Shown here: positions 58,869 to 64,000 of the stretch, piece by piece | Position numbering within the stretch: position 1 is the stretch's first letter | Layout: the number at the start of each line of letters is the position of its first letter | From: Actinacidiphila paucisporea | GTDB lineage: Bacteria; Actinomycetota; Actinomycetes; Streptomycetales; Streptomycetaceae | Direction of reading: 5' to 3' | DNA length: 64,000 nt | NCBI RefSeq assembly: GCF_900142575.1 | Contig: NZ_FRBI01000005.1 | Coordinates: 62,001 to 126,000, forward strand | Program-made: the position numbers and the translations under genes | The notes under the pieces: generated by a model | What the model was told of the DNA's origin: nothing | Database searches by the model: none | What the model saw: the letters and a program-made list of their open reading frames with translations, nothing else

Positions 58869-59498
58869 TCAGCGGTCGGGGGAATCGCCCAGCCGCGCCC
58901 GCGCGGCGGCCACGTCGTCCCAGGTGTCGCAGTCGAAGCTGGCCTCGCCGGTCGGGTCGGCGATCCGGCGCAGCGCCAGTTCGCCGGTCAGCAGGCGCAG
59001 GGGCAGGCCGTTCAAGGTGCCGTGCTCGGCGCCGAGCAGGGCGATCTCGCGGCGCAGCGGCTCCGCCAGATACGCCGCCGCCAGCGGTTGGTCGCGTCCG
59101 CCGGGGTCGGTGAGCACGACGCCTTCGTACGCCCCGGCTCCGGACCCGGGGCCGGCCAGCTCTTCGACGAGTGCCGTCACGGTCCGCGCCGCCAGGAAGG
59201 GCAGGTCCGCGGCCAGTACGACGACCGCCGCCGGACGGTCCGCACCGGTGAGTGCTGCCAACCCCGCGGCGAGCGCGGGGAGCGGTCCGCCGCCCGCGGG
59301 CTGCTCCCTGGTCCACCGCACCGGAAGGGCGGTCGGCCTGCGCGGCCCCACCACGACGGTGCGGTCGGCGACCGCGCACGCGGCGAGCACCCGGTCGAGC
59401 AGCATCCGGCCGCCGACGGCGAGCGCGGGCTTGTCGGCGCCGCCCAGCCTGCTGGCGGCGCCGCCCGCGAGCACCACCGCGTCGTAGCTCGTCGTCAT
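58869..59498 (-). CDS. mobA: Molybdenum cofactor guanylyltransferase
   Basis: 209 residues from ATG 59498. It transfers GMP from GTP to Mo-molybdopterin. Nucleotide-binding signature LAGGAASRLGGADKPAL (about 10-26), the metal aspartate in VLAADLPFL and the late FDCDTWDDVAAAR, where Asp anchors the cofactor. Length matches the family. It is the first gene of the mobA-DUF6457-moeA operon. Confidence 0.92.
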   Translation of the reverse strand: MTTSYDAVVLAGGAASRLGGADKPALAVGGRMLLDRVLAACAVADRTVVVGPRRPTALPVRWTREQPAGGGPLPALAAGLAALTGADRPAAVVVLAADLPFLAARTVTALVEELAGPGSGAGAYEGVVLTDPGGRDQPLAAAYLAEPLRREIALLGAEHGTLNGLPLRLLTGELALRRIADPTGEASFDCDTWDDVAAARARLGDSPDR

Positions 59499-59559
59499 GC
59501 GCGCGAGTATCCCCCGGCCGGGCCTCCCCGCCCGGGGCAGGCCCCGACCGGGGTCCGCG

Positions 59560-60912
59560 TCACACCGCGGCGAGCAGCACCGCGGGCTGCTCCACGCAGT
59601 CCGCCACCAGCCGCAGGAATCCGCCCGCCGTCCCGCCGTCGCACACCCGGTGGTCGAAGGTGAAGGACAGCTGCACCACCTGCCGCACCGCCAACTCGCC
59701 CTCGTGCACCCACGGCTTGGCCGCTATCCGGCCGACGCCCAGCATCGCGGCCTCGGGGTGGTTGATGATCGGCGTGGAGCCGTCGACACCGAAGACCCCG
59801 TAGTTGTTGAGCGTGAACGTCCCGCCGGTCAGCTCCGCCGGGGTCAGCGAGCCGGTCCGCGCCGCCTCGGTGAGCCTGGCCATCTCGGCGGCGAGCGCCG
59901 TGGTGGTCATGGTGTGCGCGTCCCGCAGCACGGGCACCACGAGGCCGCGGTCGGTCTGCGCCGCGAAGCCGAGGTGCACCCCGGGCAGCCGTACGATCTC
60001 GGAGCGCTCGGTGTCCACCGTGGAGTTGAGGTCCGGGTAGCGCGCCAGAGCGGCCGTCACCACCCGGGCCAGCAGCGCCAGGACGGAGATCCGCCGCTCC
60101 CCCGAGGCGTTCATCGCCGCCCGGGCGGCGAGCAGCTCCGTGGCGTCGGCGTCCACCCAGCAGGTGGCGTCGGGGATCTCGCGGCGGCTGCGGGTCAGCT
60201 TCTCGGCCACCGCCCGGCGTATCCCGCGCAGCGGCACCCGTTCGGCGCCGTCCGCCGCTCCCGACAGGGACGGGGCCGGTGCCGCGATCGCGCGCTCGAC
60301 GTCGGAGCGCAGGATCAGCCCCTCGGGGCCGCTGCCTGCCAGCCGCCGCAGGTCCAGGCCGTGCTCGCGGGCGATCCGCCTGACCAGCGGGGAGATGACG
60401 GCCAGCGGGCCGCTGTCGCCGTCCACCGGGGCTGAGCCGTGCGGTGCGGCCGCCGCCGTCCCGCCGCGCCCCGCGTCCGGGACGGCGGAAGGCGCCCCCT
60501 CAGCGGCCGCGACCGAGCCAATGCCCGCCGCGCCGACCGCCCGTACGCGCTGCCGCCGCCGCGCGGACGCGGCGCCGGTGCCGTATCCGACCAGCACGTT
60601 GCCCGAGCCCTGCCCGTCACCGCCACTGTCACCGTCCCCGCCCGACGGGCGTGCGGCACCGGAGTCGGACCCCACGGCGACGGTGACCAGCGGGCGTCCC
60701 ACCTCCAGGGAGTCGCCCTCCTCGCCGAAGCGGGCGGTCACCACCCCGCCATAGGGGCAGGGCACCTCGACGACCGCCTTGGCGGTCTCCATCTCGACCA
60801 CCGGCTGGTCGACGGCGACGACCTCGCCGACCTGCACCAGCCAGCGGACGATCTCCGCCCCGGTGAGCCCCTCCCCGAGGTCGGGAAGGGTGAATTCGCG
60901 CACGACGGCCAT
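59560..60912 (-). CDS. bkdC: Dihydrolipoamide acyltransferase E2, second 2-oxoacid dehydrogenase operon
   Basis: 450 residues from ATG 60912, overlapping the E1beta stop as ATGA. The lipoyl domain (about 5-80) carries Lys45 in METAKAVVE. The subunit-binding domain is SPLVRRIAREHGLDLRRLAGSGPEGLILRSDV (about 163-194), and the catalytic domain ends with FDHRVCDGGTAGGFL (His421). It is a paralog of the E2 at 32259, with a shorter linker. Third gene of an operon controlled by the Lrp-type gene at 63223. Confidence 0.92.
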   Translation of the reverse strand: MAVVREFTLPDLGEGLTGAEIVRWLVQVGEVVAVDQPVVEMETAKAVVEVPCPYGGVVTARFGEEGDSLEVGRPLVTVAVGSDSGAARPSGGDGDSGGDGQGSGNVLVGYGTGAASARRRQRVRAVGAAGIGSVAAAEGAPSAVPDAGRGGTAAAAPHGSAPVDGDSGPLAVISPLVRRIAREHGLDLRRLAGSGPEGLILRSDVERAIAAPAPSLSGAADGAERVPLRGIRRAVAEKLTRSRREIPDATCWVDADATELLAARAAMNASGERRISVLALLARVVTAALARYPDLNSTVDTERSEIVRLPGVHLGFAAQTDRGLVVPVLRDAHTMTTTALAAEMARLTEAARTGSLTPAELTGGTFTLNNYGVFGVDGSTPIINHPEAAMLGVGRIAAKPWVHEGELAVRQVVQLSFTFDHRVCDGGTAGGFLRLVADCVEQPAVLLAAV

Positions 60913-61943
60913 CAGCCCTCCTCCCACTGCAGTCGGCCGACGGCGTCGAGGATGCGGTCCACGCCCGGCAGATGGTGCCGTTCGAGCATCGGTGGTGGAT
61001 AGGGGATGTCAAAGCCGGCGACGCGCAGCACGGGCGCCTCCAGGTGGTGGAAGCAGCGCTCGGTGACACGCGCCGCGATCTCCGCGCCGGCGCCGCCGAA
61101 GCTCGACGACTCGTGGACGACCACCGCCCGGCCGGTGCCGCGGACGGCCGCGGCGACCGTCTCCTCGTCGAAGGGCACCAGGCTGCGCAGGTCGACCACG
61201 CCGAGGTCCCAGCCCTCCTCCTGGGCCGCCTCCGCCGCCTCCAGGCACACCGGCAGCGAGGGGCCGTACGTGATCAGCGTCGCCGTACGCCCCGGCCGGC
61301 GCACCACGGCCCGCCCGATCGGCGCGACGTCGGACGGCTCCTGCGGCGACCAGTCGGCCTTCGACCAGTACAGCCGCTTCGGTTCGAGGAAGATCACCGG
61401 GTCGTCGGAGGCGATGGCCGCCCGCAGCAGCCCGTAGGCGTCCTCGACGGTCGCCGGGGTGACCACGTGCAGGCCGGGGGTGTGCAGGTAGTACGCCTCG
61501 GAGGAGTCGCTGTGGTGCTCCACGCCGCCGATGCCGCCGCCGTAGGGGATCCGCACGGTGATGGGCAGCGGCAGCGCCCCCCGCGTGCGGTTCCGCATCC
61601 GCGCGACATGGCTGACCAGCTGCTCGAACGCCGGGTAGGCGAAGGCGTCGAACTGCATCTCCACGACCGGCCGCAGCCCGTACATCGCCATGCCGACGGC
61701 GGCGCCGAGGATGCCCGCCTCGGCCAGCGGGGTGTCGGTGCAGCGGTCCTCGCCGAATTCCGCGGTGAGCCCGTCGGTGATGCGGAAGACCCCGCCGAGG
61801 GTGCCGACGTCCTCGCCCATGACGTGCACCGCCGGGTCGGCGGCGAGGGAGTCGCGCAGCGCCCGGTTCAGCGCCTGCGCCATGGTGGCGGGTCCGCGGG
61901 CGGGGGCGGCGGTCCGGTCCGCCGCGGTGGTGGCAGTGGTCAT
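60912..61943 (-). CDS. bkdB: 2-oxoacid dehydrogenase E1 beta, second operon
   Basis: 343 residues from ATG 61943, overlapping the E1alpha stop by 4 nt. Same domain plan as the paralog at 33686: VMGEDVGTLGGVFRITDGL, TDTPLAEAGILGAAVG, RIPYGGGIGGVEHHSDS and the C-terminal DLGVVDLRSLVPFDEET. It has 20 additional N-terminal residues (TTAADRTAAPARG). Tight overlaps on both sides suggest equal expression of the three subunits. Confidence 0.93.
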   Translation of the reverse strand: MTTATTAADRTAAPARGPATMAQALNRALRDSLAADPAVHVMGEDVGTLGGVFRITDGLTAEFGEDRCTDTPLAEAGILGAAVGMAMYGLRPVVEMQFDAFAYPAFEQLVSHVARMRNRTRGALPLPITVRIPYGGGIGGVEHHSDSSEAYYLHTPGLHVVTPATVEDAYGLLRAAIASDDPVIFLEPKRLYWSKADWSPQEPSDVAPIGRAVVRRPGRTATLITYGPSLPVCLEAAEAAQEEGWDLGVVDLRSLVPFDEETVAAAVRGTGRAVVVHESSSFGGAGAEIAARVTERCFHHLEAPVLRVAGFDIPYPPPMLERHHLPGVDRILDAVGRLQWEEG

Positions 61944-63040
61944 GACTGCCGCTCCGCTGCCAGTTCCGCCCGCAATTGCGCGGCCTGCTCGCGCAGCTGC
62001 GGTGTCGGCTCGGCATAGACGTGCGCGAACAGCTCCATCGGGTCGAGCGGCGGGTCCTCGTGCATCCGCTCGCGCAGGTCGGCGGCCATCGCCTCGGCCT
62101 CGTCCATCGCACGCTGCCGGCCGGCGTCGTCGAGCAGCCCGCGGCCTGTCAGCTCCCTTTCCAGCAGCTCCACGGGGTCGTGCGCCCGCCAGGCGGCGAC
62201 CTCGGACTCCTCGCGGTAGCGGGTGGCGTCGTCGGCGTTGGTGTGCGCGTCGATCCGGTAGGTGACCGCCTCGACCAGGGTGGGGCCGCCGCCTTCCCGC
62301 GCCCGCTCCAGGGCCTCGGTGAGCACCTGGTGGACGGCCGCCACGTCGTTGCCGTCCACCAACCGGCCCGGCATGCCGTAGCCGACCGCCTTGTGGGCGA
62401 GGGTGGGGGCGGCGGTCTGCTTGTCGAGGGGCACGGAGATGGCGAAGCCGTTGTTCTGCACCAGGAAGACCACCGGGGCCCGCCAGACGGCCGCGAAATT
62501 CAGCGCCTCGTGGAAGTCGCCCTCGCTGGTCCCGCCGTCGCCGACCAGGGCCAGCGCGGCCACCGGATCGCCGCTGAGCCGGGCCGCGTGCGCGAGGCCG
62601 ACGGCGTGCGGCAGCTGGGTGGCGAGCGGGGTGCTCAGCGGTGCGACCCGGTGCTCGCGGGGGTCGTAGCCGGTGTGCCAGTCGCCGCGCAGCAGCGTCA
62701 GCGCCTCGACGGGGTCGACCCCGCGGGCGATGACGGCGAGGGTGTCGCGGTAGCTGGGGAAGAGCCAGTCGTGGGGCCGCAGCGCGAGCGCGGCGGCGAT
62801 CTCGCAGGCCTCCTGGCCGGTGCTGGACGGGTAGACGGCAAGGCGGCCCTGTCTGGTCAGGGCGGTGGCCTGCCGGTTGTAGCGGCGGCCGCGGACGAGC
62901 TGGCCGTACAGCCTGCTGAGCAGCGCAGGATCCAGGTCCGCGGCGGCGGGGGTGCCGAGCAGCCGGTACGGCTCCGGGTCGGGCAGCAGCGGCGCGGCGT
63001 CGGCGCGAGGCCGCCAGGCAGGGGTGTCCAGCACGGTCAT
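61940..63040 (-). CDS. bkdA: 2-oxoacid dehydrogenase E1 alpha, second operon
   Basis: 366 residues from ATG 63040, with a near-ideal AAGGAGGTG 6 nt upstream, which rejects the in-frame ATG at 63076. TPP motif GDGGTSEGDFHEALNFAAVWRAPVVFLVQNN, FPSYRDTLAVIARG and YRIDAHTNADDATRYREESE. It is the first gene of the operon, divergent from the Lrp-type regulator. Its promoter region holds a long inverted repeat (63065-63121) expected to be the regulator's operator. Confidence 0.94.
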   Translation of the reverse strand: MTVLDTPAWRPRADAAPLLPDPEPYRLLGTPAAADLDPALLSRLYGQLVRGRRYNRQATALTRQGRLAVYPSSTGQEACEIAAALALRPHDWLFPSYRDTLAVIARGVDPVEALTLLRGDWHTGYDPREHRVAPLSTPLATQLPHAVGLAHAARLSGDPVAALALVGDGGTSEGDFHEALNFAAVWRAPVVFLVQNNGFAISVPLDKQTAAPTLAHKAVGYGMPGRLVDGNDVAAVHQVLTEALERAREGGGPTLVEAVTYRIDAHTNADDATRYREESEVAAWRAHDPVELLERELTGRGLLDDAGRQRAMDEAEAMAADLRERMHEDPPLDPMELFAHVYAEPTPQLREQAAQLRAELAAERQS

Positions 63041-63064
63041 CGCGAGCACCTCCTTGTGGTCGGT

Positions 63065-63121
63065 GACCGAAAGCAATCGGTAGCGCGAGCGGGTTCCGCT
63101 CTCCCTACCGATTGTTCGGTC
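63065..63121. promoter_or_regulatory. Long inverted repeat, probable Lrp-type (BkdR) operator
   Basis: GACCGAAAGCAATCGGTAG (63065-63083) and CTACCGATTGTTCGGTC (63105-63121) are reverse complements except for a 2-nt bulge, with CAATCGGTAG/CTACCGATTG forming perfect 10-bp half-sites about 31 bp apart centre to centre, three helical turns. It lies between the divergent bkdA and bkdR-like genes, 25 bp before the bkdA start. Confidence 0.7.
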
Positions 63122-63222
63122 GCCGGAGGCATTTTGGCTACGGGGTGGTTTCGCCTGTGGACAAACGGTTCTGCACAGCCTGAGATGGAGCCAGTACGTC
63201 CATGGTAGGGAGCTTGCGGGGG

Positions 63223-63705
63223 ATGGCGAGAGAACAGATGGCCGACGAGGAGCCGACGGTCCGACCTCTGGACCCGATAGACCGCACGATCCTGCGGCTG
63301 CTGCAGGAGGACGGGCGGGCCTCGATACGCTCGGTGGCCGAGCGGGTGCACGTGTCCAGGGCGAACGCCTACGCCCGGATCAACCGGCTCATCGAGGACG
63401 GGGTCATCCGCGGTTTCACCGCCCGGGTCGACCACGAGCGCGCGGGCCACGGCGCGTCCGCGTACATCACCCTCAAGATCGTCCAGAACTCCTGGCGGAC
63501 TGTGCGGGAAAAGCTCGTCACCCTTCCGGGTGTCGCCCACATCGCACTGGTGAGCGGTGACTTCGACGTGCTGCTCCTGGTGCACACCGTCGACAACCGC
63601 AGCCTGCGGGAGCTGGTCCTGACCCGGCTGCAGTCCATCGAGGAGGTGCTGAGCAGCCGCACCCTGCTGGTCTTCGAGGAGACCGACCTGGTGGTCGGGG
63701 ACTGA
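63223..63705 (+). CDS. bkdR: Lrp/AsnC-family regulator, BkdR-like
   Basis: 160 residues from ATG 63223, with GGGAG about 10 nt upstream; ATG 63202 and 63238 are also in frame. An N-terminal winged helix (about 18-65, LDPIDRTILRLLQEDGRASIRSVAERVHVSRANAYARINRLIEDGVI) and a C-terminal RAM/ligand domain (about 80-155, YITLKIVQNSWRTVREKLVTLPGVAHIALVSGDFDVLLLVH). Lrp-type BkdR proteins adjacent to bkd operons in Streptomyces respond to branched-chain amino acids. It is divergent from bkdA with an inverted repeat between them. Confidence 0.9.
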   Translation: MAREQMADEEPTVRPLDPIDRTILRLLQEDGRASIRSVAERVHVSRANAYARINRLIEDGVIRGFTARVDHERAGHGASAYITLKIVQNSWRTVREKLVTLPGVAHIALVSGDFDVLLLVHTVDNRSLRELVLTRLQSIEEVLSSRTLLVFEETDLVVGD

Positions 63706-63803
63706 AACGGCGACGGCGCCGGCTGCCGTGATCTCCTCAGGAACGTCGCCCCTGGCGGCCCTTGACCCGTTCGGGTGACAGGCGGCCGGAGCCGTTGACC
63801 TGA

Positions 63804-63839
63804 CCGAAGTTGTTGTCCTACCCGAAGTCGATGTCCTAC
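63804..63839. repeat. 18-bp tandem repeat, two copies
   Basis: CCGAAGTTGTTGTCCTAC (63804-63821) is followed directly by CCGAAGTCGATGTCCTAC (63822-63839), differing at two positions, in the gap between the convergent bkdR-like and TetR genes. Confidence 0.85.
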
Positions 63840-63854
63840 TGCCGCGGACCCGGT

Positions 63855-64000
63855 CTAGCTGCGCAGCCCGTGGAAGGCCAGCCGCACCACGGCGTCGGCG
63901 ACCTGCTCCCGGTCGAGCGCTCCCTTCGCGGCGGGGCGGTACCATTCGGCTATCGAGTTGATCATCCCGAAGAGCAGCCTGGTGGCCAGCCTGACCTCGA
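63855..64000 (-). CDS. TetR-family regulator, C-terminal end only (truncated by window edge)
   Basis: The stop lies at 63855-63857 and the frame stays open to the right edge, giving the last 48 residues. They read EVRLATRLLFGMINSIAEWYRPAAKG, then REQVADAVVRLAFHGLRS. The LFGMINSIAEWYRP pattern is typical of the C-terminal ligand domain of TetR regulators of the KstR/fatty-acid group. The DNA-binding part is outside the window, so target and ligand are unknown. Confidence 0.7.
   Translation of the reverse strand, partial: EVRLATRLLFGMINSIAEWYRPAAKGALDREQVADAVVRLAFHGLRS

Noticed and set aside
57040-59379. 779-residue version of MoeA reading through DUF6457 and mobA
   Set aside because: The ATG at 58524 overlaps the DUF6457 stop as expected for coupled genes; the upstream part is a shadow of mobA.

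Overview
The window is chromosomal DNA from a high-GC actinomycete, almost certainly Streptomyces or a close relative (Streptomycetaceae). The evidence is strong third-position GC bias with antisense open frames over nearly every gene, GTG starts, GGAGG ribosome sites, WhiJ/AbaA/BldB-type regulatory modules (XRE-DUF5753, DUF397, HATPase), a conservon (CvnA-E), a Bpa proteasome activator, a mycothiol-dependent isomerase family protein, and a few rare TTA (bldA-type) codons. No rRNA, tRNA, CRISPR array or insertion sequence was seen.

Layout. 0-3.3 kb: the start of an efflux adaptor gene (cut by the window edge), a divergent cysteine-repeat lipoprotein, and an LCP cell-wall ligase. 3.4-5.9 kb: a STAS protein and a first WhiJ/AbaA-like trio whose promoters carry six copies of ACGTGCA. 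6-11.5 kb: metG, a SigE-type sigma factor operon with a membrane protein and a tiny coupled lipoprotein, dispersed intergenic repeats, and aspS. 11.6-15.4 kb: a PAS-GAF-SpoIIE-HATPase phosphatase and a second XRE/DUF397/HATPase trio. 15.4-18.6 kb: a CYTH protein and a large alpha/beta-hydrolase-NB-ARC-TPR protein with two TTA codons. This STAND protein is one of the two most interesting loci. 18.6-32.1 kb: housekeeping and stress genes (pirin, SseB, acyl-CoA dehydrogenase, M18 aminopeptidase, AraC, NHLRC2-like, LURP-one, C-N hydrolase, DinB-like, GntR-MFS, GNAT).

32.2-63.7 kb is bracketed by two paralogous branched-chain (or related) 2-oxoacid dehydrogenase operons (E1alpha-E1beta-E2). The second has a divergent Lrp-type regulator and a conspicuous inverted repeat between them. 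Between the operons lie a LuxR-type response regulator, an APH-like phosphotransferase, two membrane Ser/Thr kinases facing away from each other, Bpa, a MacB/FtsX ABC exporter with a PadR regulator, a proline-rich membrane protein, a quinone oxidoreductase and a MoeA-DUF6457-MobA operon.

Within that block, 49.9-56.6 kb holds a complete conservon (cvnA-B-C-D-E) followed on the same strand by a DMATS-type indole prenyltransferase and a tryptophanase. The conservon P450 lacks the K-helix arginine, the I-helix threonine and the heme-loop phenylalanine. The arrangement suggests a G-protein-like membrane signalling module physically coupled to prenyl-tryptophan/prenyl-indole metabolism. This is the other leading candidate for an undescribed system.
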